Source of the DNA: Cyanoderma ruficeps
Taxonomy: Eukaryota > Chordata > Aves > Passeriformes > Timaliidae
Reading direction: 5' to 3'
Assembly: GCA_008694505.1 (NCBI GenBank)
Contig: VZDJ01004378.1
Coordinates: 7,273,400 to 7,337,399 of the forward strand
DNA length: 64,000 bases
The notes beneath the pieces were generated by a model. That model made no database searches. It was not told the origin of the DNA and was given only the letters and a program-made list of their open reading frames with translations. The translations under genes and the position numbers were made by a program. Below are positions 37,293 to 49,900 of this stretch, piece by piece. Each line of letters begins with the position of its first letter. Positions within the stretch are counted from its first letter, which is position 1.

Positions 37293-38030
37293 ATGTGTTT
37301 TCTACAGAAAATCTCTCCACGTGCAGACTAAAACACAGAAAAACAAACAGAACTAATTAAAATTTGTGAACTCCAGGAACAACATCCTTTTAAAGAAATC
37401 TTCCAACTCTGTCAAGGAGTGCTGCAGGAAGTCTGTGCCTGTACTTTTTAGAGCACTCAGATGGCCAACATATCCAACAGAGAGGAGCTGACAACACAAT
37501 GCACCAGCCAAAAGTCCGTGTCACAGCCAGACATTTTCTTACTAGAAAAAAACAAGTCATTGTGCCCAAAGGTCAAAACTCTCAAAGCCAAACAAACAAA
37601 AAGAGAGTTTCATATATATATAACCACTCAGACTCTATGGGAATCTATGGAACACTCCTCTGAGGTTTTGGTCTCCACCCAAAACAAAATAATTTGTTGA
37701 AACAATCCTTCATCTGAAAAAATTAGCAAGCAATTAACCAGGGACAATATGCAAGATAAAAAATACAGATCTTATTTGTTCAAATGTATCTGCTAAGATG
37801 GTAAAAAATCTTGTTATTCTTCTAAGTATACATTTTAATTATGTTCAGAGTGGTGAAAGAAACATGCAATAAAATGAAAATTTTGAAAGAAAAAGTGTTT
37901 TAAAAGTTACTGTGAAAGGGAACTATGCCCTCTTTGATGTTTCCAATGGAACTTTCAAGTGAAGCAAACACACTTTTATTTAAAATTTGTTTACAGATAA
38001 AGAAATGCAGGATAACCTCTACTCTTGTTT

Positions 38031-38057
38031 GGGGAGGACGAGGGGGAGGGTGTGGGG
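38031..38057 (+). other. Canonical G-quadruplex motif
   Basis: Four G-runs of 4, 5, 3 and 4 are separated by loops of 7, 1 and 3 bases, satisfying the standard G3+N1-7 pattern on the plus strand. It is isolated in strongly AT-rich sequence, and no other canonical match was noticed in the window. No gene or promoter is adjacent, so any role is speculative. Confidence 0.8.
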
Positions 38058-41000
38058 AGGTTAATCAAAAATCTTACATGAGAAACAAAATCAAGTATTG
38101 ATGGTTTCTTTGAACAGCCACTGTCTTATTAAAGTGATGGCTAGAATCTCTCAATACAAAGGAGAAAGAAAGGAAAGAAGACATTTTTAAACAAACATTG
38201 AAAAATGGATAGGAAACTACTGCATGCGTGAGTGGAAAGGTTTGACACAGTGATCTGTAAACTTCTGTCATGATAGTCAATATATATTTAGAGTAGTCTT
38301 TTCATTAATTGCAATATTTGCCAAGAAGCTAAAGCTTTTAATATTATAACTAACTTTTGTCAATTTTTGTTGTTATTTATTATGAGAGGGAACCATCAAT
38401 TTATCATTAGATACCACAGGCACCACTTATCATAAAATTGTGTTGTATGAATCCTCCTGCATATACAAGACCCAAAAGATCATAAAAAGGTCTTGATTTG
38501 TTCATTTAAACTCAAATGAAAAACAACCTGTGGCCTGGCTACATTCAGTACAAATATATAAAATGAATACACAATGTAAATATTAAGAATTCAAAGAAAA
38601 GTTTTGGTATTTTAATCATAAATGGACATAAACATATACCATTAGACAAAGGTTATATTATTCCATTATTTAATGATGCATTATTGTCTACAACGTCAAC
38701 TGTATTTCTGTCTTTATCATATGTTGCGTATTCTGTCAATAAGCAGGAAAAGGAAGTAAGTTTCCATCCTGTTCTGGAAGAGAAATAAAATTTCATGTAT
38801 AGCTAACAAGTTCCTGGGAAAACTACCATGTAAAATATAGCCTGTACTTGAGCAGTGAGTGATCTCACCATTGTAAATGATCATCCTGCCAAGTGTCACT
38901 AGACACCTTTTGCATTCCATTCTGGAACTCATTTGCAGTAACAGCAACACAAGATCATTTGGAAAGACAATTCTGCTTACAATATATTTTTTCAGGACTC
39001 ACTTTAAACAAGGCAGATAACACCTTGCATAGTGATTGAAAACAGAATCCATCTTATGATTAAATCTGACAATTTCATTCTTTTACATACCAGCCAGAAT
39101 ACTGAAATCAAATAGTGAAGGAGATGTGTCCACAGACCTCAGCTGAACAATCTCAAAACATCAAATAATATGGCACGCATTGCATCCAAAAAAGTACTGG
39201 ACCTAAGGATGAGGTACACAAGATGCATTCAAAAATGACAGAAAACAATTTTCCTCCTCATCTTTATCTATGATTTCTATCTATTTTCTTTCATCATCAC
39301 ATCACAAGGCAGAGCCATTGCCCTGCTTACCTTAATATTTGTCTTTGACATGGAAAGACACTCAAGTCATCCTGCCAAGGACCTTCTGGCTGCTCTGAGA
39401 TATGTCAAGGCCACACCTAAACCAGTGGCCTTTTCCCCAGCATTCACTGTTTTGAACAGTGGAAATGAATGCAGTCCATGATTCTGGATCTTTTCCCATA
39501 GCATGTTTCACCCATACTCAGCCTGGAAAACTTTTTTTTTTCCATAACACAAGGAATGTACACAACATGTTGACTGCTGTACATAAAATCCAGACATTTC
39601 GGATGCTCTATAACAAACATATGGGAAATTAAGACAGCTGCATGGAAAGCATAACTTTCATTCTATCAACTGAAAAGAGGGTTACAGACAGCTGGGGACA
39701 TGTCTTTCAGGACAGAGTGAACATCATTGAGGAACAGTGTATATTACACAGTGAGATATTCACCAGAAACCTCAGAGTCATGAAATACGAAATACATGTG
39801 CTTCTCAAGGAATCCACACATGAAACACAGGCAGCAAACCACAATCACACACTTCCTATCTCAAAGACTGGCAAAGCAAACAGAAATATTTCTGTAAAAG
39901 AAATGTTATGTCCACATGTGCCATCTGCCAACATCTGCTGGATCACAAAGAGGTCAAGTGGGCTGTAATTAGAACATTTTTGGGTTTCAACATATTGAAC
40001 CATTTCCAAAAATAAGTTGGCACCCCTCCTTTAATGAGATCTGTCTACAAGGATATTTTCTCACTGTTTTTGAAAAAGAGAGCAAAACAAGAGAGAAAAA
40101 AAAAATCTTGAAAGCAGCCACACCAGAATGATCTGATATACTTTAGCCTGATGAGAAGCAGCACCACTAGGGCTTTCACATAATGAAAATGCATACAAAT
40201 TATGTAATTGCCGTTAGGCAGACACTTCGTTACAGCAACATACAGACACTGTCATTAGTGCAGCTGTGCAATTCCTCATAACTTATAGGAATTCTTAAAA
40301 AATTATGCACCCTATAAGACATTGTCTGAGCAATTCACAGTTCAGAGTGTATAACTGTGACTCTCTTGTGGGGAAATATACTGATTTCTGGTGGGGTTTT
40401 ATTAGAAATATGACATAAAGGAATTAAGTGACATGTTGAAAGCCACCTGAGCAATCTGAGGCGTAATGGAAAACCGAACTCAAAAACTTGGAATACCAGC
40501 CTCTATAAGAGACCCAAAAACGATATTTCCTGTTTAATATTAATACTTCCTGTATGCTTGGGGAAGTGATCACAAGGAACGAACAATTATGGAAGCACCA
40601 GGAATGAAAAACATCCACAGAAATGAATGGGGAAACTTTTATGTCCAGAAGACACTGCTGTTGCTGCTACAGATAATGATAACGCAGCTGATCCTGACAC
40701 TGCTGAGTGGGACGTAATGTCAGTTCTGGATGAGGAACTGCATTGCAGCAAAAATTCTGATCATGAATCCCATGATACCATATCAGCATTTAACAGGTCT
40801 GACTTTCATGCCTAGGAGACAACTGACTAAAATTCCAAGCAAAGAATCAGAGAAATCATTGTCAACTTTATTTAAAATGTTTTAAGAAGAAGCACTAATT
40901 ATTAACTACTGATCAACTACAAAAAGACATGGAAGGGTGAATCTAATCTTTAGAGGAAGACTAATACCCTGCAGAAATATACATTCCTTAATTTTAAGTT

Positions 41001-43699
41001 AGATTTTTGATGCTGTCTAATAATGTCTGTATTTGGCAGGTTTAATTGCGATATTTTTTGTTATAATACTAAAGCCATGAGTAAAAATTGAGATTTAGCA
41101 GTGTTGAGAAAACAGTTACTGTTTCCTTATTGTTTGAATAGAAAAAAAAAATCACACCACCATTATATTGAAATAATCAAAGACTTATTTACAAGTAATT
41201 AAGACCGTCACTCCTCTTGGTGTGAGAAGGAGATGCCTTGCAGCCCCTAGATCCCCTTGTTGCCTCTGCAACAGTCATAGATATTTCCCTTCTTTTTTTA
41301 AGCTTTTGCTAGTAGCAACTGTTGAATACTTTTTTTTTATTTTGGGTCAGTCTTCCATGTCTAAAAATTAGTGTTATTCTTGACCTTTTTCCCGAATTTT
41401 TCTAGTTTTTATTATTACTATTGTTATTTAGTTTCACAGTGCTAATGCATGAGGACAGAAGTCCAGTCCATGTGCATGACCTCGTACAAATGCACAGCAA
41501 ATGTAGTCTTTTAATTGATTATTCAGAGACAGTTCATAATTAATAATGCTCAGATTTCACCAACTTTTGTCTGTCCATGGTATTTGTTAATTTGGAGGTT
41601 TGTCCATTTTAACGATGTTTAATTTCAATTACTATTTCAATTCTATTTAAAAAAAACTCACCTATAATTCCGGGTTGATTAACACCTCTATGAGCTCCAA
41701 GAGTTCTCAACAAAAGTAAAGTAGACCTGAAATTATATCTTTTATCTCTTTAATATGGAAAAAAAAGAGGTGGTAGAACCATATGAAATACAAGCCATTA
41801 CACTTGTTTGATACACTAGAATGAAGCAAAAGAAGGCACAAGTCTAATTTTTTTTAGCAAATCCTTTGCAGTTCACCTTTAAACTAAAGGTCACCGGGTG
41901 AGAATCGGTGTGTTTGAAAGCACTTGAACTGCTTAGGGAGTTCATCTTATCTGTATTATTCATACATATTTGACGATTATAAATCACAATGGACTAAAAT
42001 ATTTCTGGTCTTTCACATCAGCAGGCATCCAGAGAGCACTGTCTTTTATTTACTGACCATGTTAAAAATGGCACACTTTTTTATTATTTTATAATAATAT
42101 GCTGTCTGACCAGTTCAGAGAGATCTCTAATAATGTCTCAGTCCAACCATGGGTCTCATTATGTTGGTAGGAACTGTCATGCAACTGTGAATGTGCAATA
42201 AGTGTAGAGGTACGGTAAATGGCAGAAAAATATGAAAAGCATTCTACTTTCAGATGCTGCACAAAGCTATTTATTCCTACTACACTGAATGAACTAAAAA
42301 ATTGAGGAGAGAAAATGAGAACTATACTTCATGGTCTTCTAAATTTAAACAAACAGGATTTAAGGACATGTCTTACAGCAGAAAATTAGGGATGTTATAC
42401 AGTCCAAGACATGCACTGAGCATTTCTTATATTCCACCCACTTTTTTAAAGCTCAGCAGCACATTGATTTCAATGGAAGTTCTATTTAAAAATCAATGCT
42501 ATACCATGACCTAGGTAACAATGTAGAAAGTACACATATTATTCATAAAATATGTGATTCTGCCCCAAAGCCAACACCCTTACTGTGGTCTCACAGAACA
42601 TTTTACAACAGTACAATTGCATCTCTGGATTTCAGTTTATAGAAACCAGAAATATTTGTCCTTTCATTAGATTTTTTACATAAAGTATGCCATATAAATG
42701 ATGCCTGGATTTCCAAATAAATTGTTGCACAGCATGACAAACCAGAAAAAAAGGAGACTTGTTTGAGGATTTTGATGCACAGCTGAAAGAATTTATTGTC
42801 TCTTCCTAACCTTGGGTCTGGCCTCCCTATTTGGAAGTACATAATTGTCTACACAATGAAATGAGAGGTGAATCATCCATTTGCTCTCTGTCTGTGCCAC
42901 ATCTCTGCTGCTTCTGGCATGACATTTCTTGGAGTGAAGAAGAAAGGAAACTGGTGAAGTGCCTTTCACTTCATTAACATGCCTGTCAACAGCATCCATA
43001 CCTACTTCTCTCCACAGTCTTCTGTTGCAATTCAGTTTGGTTTACCACGTAGGCCTAAATTTCATCCTTATGGTGACTACTGCCAGAAAATCAGCACTGT
43101 GCAAGGAGTAATTATTTAAGAGGTTTGGACTCAGTCAAATATTGTCTGCATGCAAACAGGTGGTTTTTAAGCTAGCACCATCCAAGTATTAAACAAAAAA
43201 AATTGTTCTGCTAAAAAAAAAAAAAAGGGAAGAATAATTTTTTTTTAAAGAAGAGGCAAAACAGCACAATGTCATTTCAATCAATATAAAACACTATTCC
43301 AAACCCAGTAGTTTGGGCACACATTTTATAATACAAAAGCAAAGAAATGGATAAATTCACAACTGTTCCAGAGAGCAGGTTCCTTAATTAATAGTCCAGT
43401 TGGTGGGAAATTCACCCAAGCTTTGCAGGACCTCTCTTCCAACCAAGACATATGATCCTGAGTTCTCACATGCCAGAGGACTGTACTGACCATCCTGCCC
43501 CAGCACAGCTAGCCAGCCCCAGGAGCTGATTCACTTTGTGTGTGGCCCTGCGGAAGAGACTGGAGCCCAGCAATCACTTCTGTAAGGCACCTCATCTGCA
43601 ATGCTAGAAAGCCTTCTTTCCTTGCTCCATGAATATTTAGGTACCTCAGGCAAGCTGGAACAGCGTTCCTCAGAAAGGTGTTGGTTCCAGCATCATCCT
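38058..43699. other. Unique sequence with unrecognised open frames and a conserved-looking block
   Basis: The longest unique frame here is 108 codons at 39642-39968 (+), unrecognised and without clear splice sites. A 62-codon acidic frame at 40627-40815 (+), with words such as EWDVMSVLDEELHC, looks more protein-like than most but was also not recognised. At about 40190-40330 the sequence looks conserved ('aattatgtaattgccgttagg', 'gtcattagtgcagctgtgc'). At 41868-41932 GCAGTTCA is paired with TGAACTGC across a 49-base loop. At 42462-42475 there is an exact CATTGATTTCAATG palindrome related to the one at 6345. Poly-A runs lie at about 43213-43226. Confidence 0.45.
42462..42475. repeat. CATTGATTTCAATG palindrome, related to 6345-6372
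   Basis: CATTGA and TCAATG are exact reverse complements around TT, followed by 'gaagt', as in the 6.35-kb copy ('aatgggagt'). This is probably another remnant of the same ancient dispersed palindromic repeat. Confidence 0.4.
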
Positions 43700-43985
43700 G
43701 AATCAGACAGGGTGAGTTTGCACCAGGGTCTTATGCCACTCAGGAAAGCAGCCTAACCACCATACTATTAGGTGTTCGAGTGTGGAGCTCCTGAAATCCC
43801 TCCTGTGGGAGCAGTGGCACTTGCCATAATGTATTTAAATATTAATTGAGCAAGAGAATGTGAATGACTCTTTAAGCCTGACTAGCAGCTCAGGTGCTCT
43901 CCTGGGACATGGGAGCTGCGATTTCAGATACCCTCAGGCAGAATAAGGAATTGAACCCAAGGCTCCCACAGCTGCATCTCTCTTT
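43700..43985. repeat. Old palindromic repeat with tRNA-like B box
   Basis: Two related halves are seen. 'aatcagacag...gcaccagggtc' at 43701-43730 resembles 'cctcaggcag...gaacccaaggc' at 43932-43963, as direct copies of one module. Within the second half, CATGGGAGCTGCGATTTCAG (43909-43928) is an imperfect reverse complement of 43941-43970, so it folds back on itself. The minus strand at 43947-43957 reads GGTTCAATTCC, differing from the RNA polymerase III B-box consensus GGTTCRANTCC essentially not at all. CCTAACCACCATACTATTAGG at 43752-43772 recurs inverted at 30.38 kb. I recall similar 'GGTTAGGGCACTC...TGGGAGACC...GGTTCAA' elements from turtles and crocodilians, so an ancient tRNA-derived SINE or palindromic DNA transposon is likely. 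The name is unknown to me. Confidence 0.55.
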
Positions 43986-46900
43986 TTGCCTACATCTGAA
44001 GCCAGCCTGGGTCCATCCAAAACCACTGAGGTTCCATGGACAGCTAAATAATTCCCCAAACTACATTGCTCAGTGAATTTATTGTTCACCAAGAAATCTC
44101 TCCCCCACTTAAAACCCACCCCACTTTTGCCTGCCTGGAGAGCCAAAGGTCCCAACACAAGGCACCTCACTGCTCCTATGGGTATGTGTGACTCCTCACT
44201 TTTGAAATATTAGCACTCTTTTGAAGAGCAGTTTCCCTTTATGAGTCATCAGTGAACTGGGACTGGTGAAGATGGTTTGTTTTAAGAGTGAGGATTTTAC
44301 ATTGCCACACTGATAATGTCACCTGTATAATATATGATATTGCAAGAGTGTATCTTAAGGTAAGATAAAAGCTTGAGAGATCTGGGGAATGAACTGGGGA
44401 TAGCCCTAAATGTCCTTTAAGGGGAAAACAAATAGAGGAATGTCTTATGTCTTTACAAGATATGTACTTGGGCAGAAACTGTAAGCCCATTCATGTCTCT
44501 GATTGTTCCACATCTGAAGGATACTGCTGCACATCTGTTATTCGACCACAAGAGTGGAATATATTATGAATTTGCCTGCACCTATCAAGCTGAGGGAAGG
44601 TTTCACTGAGCAAAAAGGGATTTTCTTGCCAAACTGTGCATCCTTTTGGAAACTAACTGGGGCCAACACAGATGTGTTGAGCAGCAAAAATCCCTCTTTG
44701 GAGCATATTTGGTTCCAGAAGAAGCGTAAGTTTTCTACTGCTGGCAAGGAGCCGTTAACTCATTTATATTATTTTCTGAGAAGCAAGAGAGGACACTAAT
44801 GCCAAGTGTCTCAGTGTAATTGTGATTTCAATGCAATTAAGTGACTAGGATAAAAGAGTGATGGCACATGCAACTGTGCTCTTAACCTGTGAGAACTTTG
44901 CAATAAAGCATGGTAAAATATACAGTAGTATGAGGGGAAATTGGCAATGAGACCTATGGTCTGGGTTATTCATTCAATAGAAGGTAGCAAGGAGCAGATA
45001 TTTTGAAGGCTTATGTGAAATGATGTATTCTCAAAAAAATGCCTAATATTCCTTACCGGCACATTTCTGGCTCTCTTTCTACTCCCAGAGTAATTTAGCG
45101 AAGTCAGACAAAGTTAAATACTTTGTACTACCTGAGACAGTCTTCTGCAGTTAGAATTGAAGCAATACAGGCTGCCAGGTTGGGATGGCCTGACAAGTCC
45201 TCGTCTTTTCTCTGTTTGATCTTTAAATTAAGAGACCAATTTGTTCTCCACCATTATTAAATGATGATACATATAACACATAAAGAGATAAAATGCTAAA
45301 TGTCTTACATGGTTGTTCTGGCTTTTTAGATCTACTGACACTTGAATTTCCTTTATAAGTAGAATTGCACAAATAATAAATTGGTTTTATGCCTTCACAT
45401 CAAAAATAAAACAATTAATTTGGGCCTCAAAGCAAAACGAAAATAAACAAAATCAAACAAGCAATGTATGTGTGTGAGTATTTTAATTTCTCTTTAATTT
45501 ATCCTGCACTGAGAAACACGTATCTTTCAGTATTATTTTATTTTGAAGTCCTTATTAAAGCATAAGTATTGTCAACTTTGCAGAGCAAAATATTTGAGTA
45601 TTGTTTACCTTCTATCCCCTCTCCTAAACTCAAGCTATTAAGTGAAAACACCGTAAATCATGTTCTAGCCCCCTGAAGTTTCATTTTGTGCTAAATATTT
45701 TGTTAGTAGACTAATAAAAAATAAGAAAAGCCAATATATTTTCTATTAGTATTTTTGTCTTCTTTGAGGTGATGCTGCTGGGTGGAATTTATCCTCCAAA
45801 AATAACACATTGGGAGATATTTGGAATATTAAAAATACAGTAAATAATAATTATAAAAACCTTACCGTTTTCATCCCTAGCCAAAAGTCAGATTAAGGCA
45901 TTTGCAGCAAAAATTAACAAGCAACCACAATGCTGATAGCTGAAGCATGTTTAGAAAAAAGTTTCTTTGTATGCTATACACAAAATGTTGTATTAGAGAC
46001 AAAAATCAAACCATCACATCTTACCATTACACTATGATCTGCTCTCCTTTATACCTTTTTTTATGCCAAATGCACAGGCTGAAGTGGACTGCCTGATTTT
46101 CAAGAGCTGAATGTTAAATCCTACACATGAATTGTCAGGTCCATGCCATCTTTAAAGCACTGTTCAACAGGTATTAATCTATCTGCTGATCACCCAGAAG
46201 GAAGCCTCCATTCCACACAGGAAATTATTAGCCAAGAGCACATATTGGAAGGTCATCTCTTGACTTTTACTGAACAGCTCTCCTGACATAAAGGGTTAAC
46301 AAGCAAAAATCAGTGTGATTCAAAGAGATTTGTCTTCAGTAAACGAGCTACATCCTTCTCTTGTGAAAGATTTTGTAAGATAGCAATCCTATACAAATAC
46401 CACTGGTGCTTTTTTATTAGCCAACAGCCTCTGTAACTAGCACAGTTTACAGAAGTAAAAGGATTTTATTGAACATCATATTTGCACAGTTATCAATAAC
46501 TTCATACATAGCCCAAAAATTGAAACAGTGGGTTTCAATGGGTGTGTGTAAATGGAGGAGGAAAGCAGAAAAAAAAAGTGGAAAAGTAGAGGGGATGACA
46601 CGGGTTTTTTAAGCACCAAAAAACACAGTTCCAAGGAAAAATCTGCAGAGGTCTACATCTACACATAGGCATTGACTGTGCAGCTCTTCAAAAGGTTCTG
46701 AGATCTAAAAAACATATATTTTGTTAATACTTCTTATATTTGGGTAATATCTTCTTATTTTATCTGAACAACATCTGCACGTGCAATGCATAGAGAATAT
46801 ACATGAGAGTTTAAATTTTTTACACAGTTTCAAGATATCTAATATTTTGTCAAACATTTTATAGGTTTTAGCTTAGGGATAAATCTGAAGCTGGCTTTTC

Positions 46901-49900
46901 CCCAGTGAAACCTGCAACAATAGAGAAATATATATTGAAGGAAAAGAGAAACTAGGATATCAAGAAAGCCTAACAGAAATCTAACATTTCATTTTATACT
47001 TAATAATTACTTTCTACAGATCCCTTTGACTGGGAAAGCTTTTATATCTCAAAGTTTTACTGCTCAGCTATGATGCTGAAAATCTCCAGATTTTTTCCTT
47101 GCTTCAGACTCTAAAGTATACATATGGTGTGTTTTCTGACATGAGAGAGTAGTTTCAATTTCAAATAGCAACATCTCATCTGCCAACTCTTTACGTAAGA
47201 TTTTACAGCTAAAAACATTTTTAGCCAACCTGTAAAACTCACTATTGAGCAGGAAACAACTAATTTGTCCTTATACAAACAGAAAGTTCATGTTTTGTTG
47301 TATAACTATGGCAACTTCTACAAATTACTCATCCAGGACTTTTGTTACACTATGTTATGACTCAGACTTATTAGTGTTCACCTCCTTCAACTGCCAGTAC
47401 AGTATCATCTTTCTAAAATGGCTCTGAACTGCATTCATAGGTCTGAATGTCCCTATACAGCTGCCCATTAAAAATTACAAACACACAAAATTCTTTCTGG
47501 ATGGGTGGGAGCGGTGCCTATAAACTCTGAGTTTTAGCTCTGTGTACTCAGATTGTTAGGTTGTGGTCTATTACGTTGTGACAAGACCTATTTTATATTC
47601 AAAGTAGCAAAATTGCTATAGTATGTGACAAGGAGATAAGTACACCCACCTAGTTTGTTTCAAAGTGGATCGGTTCTTCAGCATGTATTAAACCCTTCCA
47701 GATTTATCCCCGCCGGCTGGCTCTTTGCCAGGGCTTGGTTTCTGTTCTGGTGTGCAGTGTGCTGAGTATTCCCAGGTGCTGGTATATTTTTATGCCTTAG
47801 TCCTTATTTACAGTTTTTCTAAGGGTTGCTTTGAAGTCTGAACAATCGCGATGCAGTGCACTACAAAGTTCTTTCCACATCCAGCAATCTTTTCATGTTG
47901 CCTTAAGTTAAACCATTTCTAAATGAGAAAATACGAGGATGAGCACTAATAAATTGCAAAAGGAAAGAGCTTGTTTCTTGCATAAAATTAATAATTTCAG
48001 TGTACCAGAAGCTATGTGAGCAATCGCAGAACAAGATTAATACCTTAAAATAATCATTCACTCCATCTTCCTAAAAGTCTTTCACAATGGCTACTGATAC
48101 AGTACTACTTTCAACTTTATAGGTCCCCTTTTTACCAGCCCTACTATTATAACACTTGACATGCTTGGCTGCCATGGTGTAATAAAGAGGGGTAAAATTA
48201 TGCATTAAAGGTCCCTGGTGCAAATCCTATTCAAAATTTTTCAGTCTGGAATAGGCAGCACAAAAAGGCAATACTGGGAATTGAAGGGTCATAAAGTAGT
48301 AGAGGCCCTCAGCTCTCCAAGTTTCAGTTAACTTTCTAAAAGCCAAAGCAACAATAGCAAAAGCTCTAATGATACATTCAACTTTCTTTTGGAGAACAGG
48401 CACCTAGAGAATTGTAAGGGAGGGCAAGCAGGGGAGCGGCCACATTATGCTGCAGTGTTAGCCAGCATCACTCATATGTGACTCTCAGCAGCTGTCTGAT
48501 GCAAGTAACTGCTCAGTGCCTGGGCAAACAACATGGCATGGTAGCATGCTTCACACCGTGAGGCAAACAGCACTCTGTGGAACAAGAAAAATCAGAATAA
48601 GGTTCTGGAAAATCAATCCAATGTTTTGGCAGTTTAGTGCATCCACTGCTCAAAATTAAATTCTAATTTCTTACAGTTATTCTCACAGATTCTTTTCCTA
48701 TTAAAAACATACGTTTCTCAGTTTAGTGGCTATTTCTTTTTCAAAGCTATATTTGACAAAATACATATATATCTTTAGAAGCATGTATTTGTGGCTTCAA
48801 AGTGATTTTGTTAAATTTGTAGAAAACATACCTTACTCTATACAAACTATAGGACCTTGGTCACCAGATATTAAATGTTTTTATATTTCAGCAAAGTTGT
48901 GCTTTTGAAGGGGTGAAAATTTGAGAAGGCAGCTCTAGTGTAATGGACAGACAAAGGACAGACAAACCTAAGAATCTGTGTCCAGCTACAGGGCTTCCAG
49001 TTATGGACAAACCCAAGATGCTTAGCAGTCTTTGCCTTAGGTTTACCAGATGTAATATTAAATAACTGAACAGGGCCCATATAAAGACAAATTATCTCTA
49101 CAGTGTTATGTACATTATTTTATTTTGGGTGAGAAATATACCAGTGAGTAAACTGAGGAAGGGAATATGGGTGAGATTCAAAGCCCATTCAAGTTTCTGA
49201 AATTCTTCTGTTAACTTCTACAGTTTTCAGAGGAGATATTACACAATTTCAAACAGATAGTGTTGCTATATAAAATGAACAATACTTTCATCTGCCTCAA
49301 AAAGTCATGGAGACTAAACCAGAGGAGAAACAACAGAGAAGAATATGCTCTATTTTAGCATCAGAGGAGTGCATGTATAACAGATAAACATTCTCTCTTA
49401 CACACTGGATCAAGAGCCAAGGGAGATCCTGCATACTTGAAGCCATCAACCACTTAAAACTGCTATTGTCAAAGCAATTTTTTACAGCAGACTGATTTGT
49501 ATGCAGACCGTTTTTAATAGCACAGAAAGAGTTTGGGACCATGTGTTAGAGTACACAAGTGATTTCCAAAAGACATTTGAAATGTAAAAATTCTGGAGGC
49601 TGCCTCCTTCCTTTCTCCCCTTCCCTGCAACATGCATACACATGCACACATGCACCATCGACTTCCACTGACATTTCTTCATTACTATGAAGAAGCTGAG
49701 GCTCTCTTGAGGGATTTTGCAAAGCACTGCTCCTCTTTTTAAGTAAGGCTTCACTTATGCCTCTCAAAATGATTTCCATAAGTTTATATTCCATCAAAAC
49801 ACATGATTTCAGATCTTAAGGTGTAGAAGTAGTGTTAACAAGGTCCTCCTATGAAGATTTTAAGCTCTTTTGAATGCAATTTCATTCTTTCTGGTGTCTT

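Larger units (their letters stand above)
33851..38030. other. Unique sequence with short repeats
   Basis: No gene is supported. The part at about 34870-34985 again resembles conserved non-coding DNA ('attgttgcacaattgggcc', 'aacagctgacag'). Short tandems and a palindrome are listed separately. A (TG)n-like stretch lies at about 35990-36030, close to the (TA)n run. Confidence 0.5.

Noticed and set aside
39642..39968. 108-codon plus-strand frame
   Set aside because: No recognised domain, no paired splice sites and ordinary composition. Kept only as a note in the regional entry.
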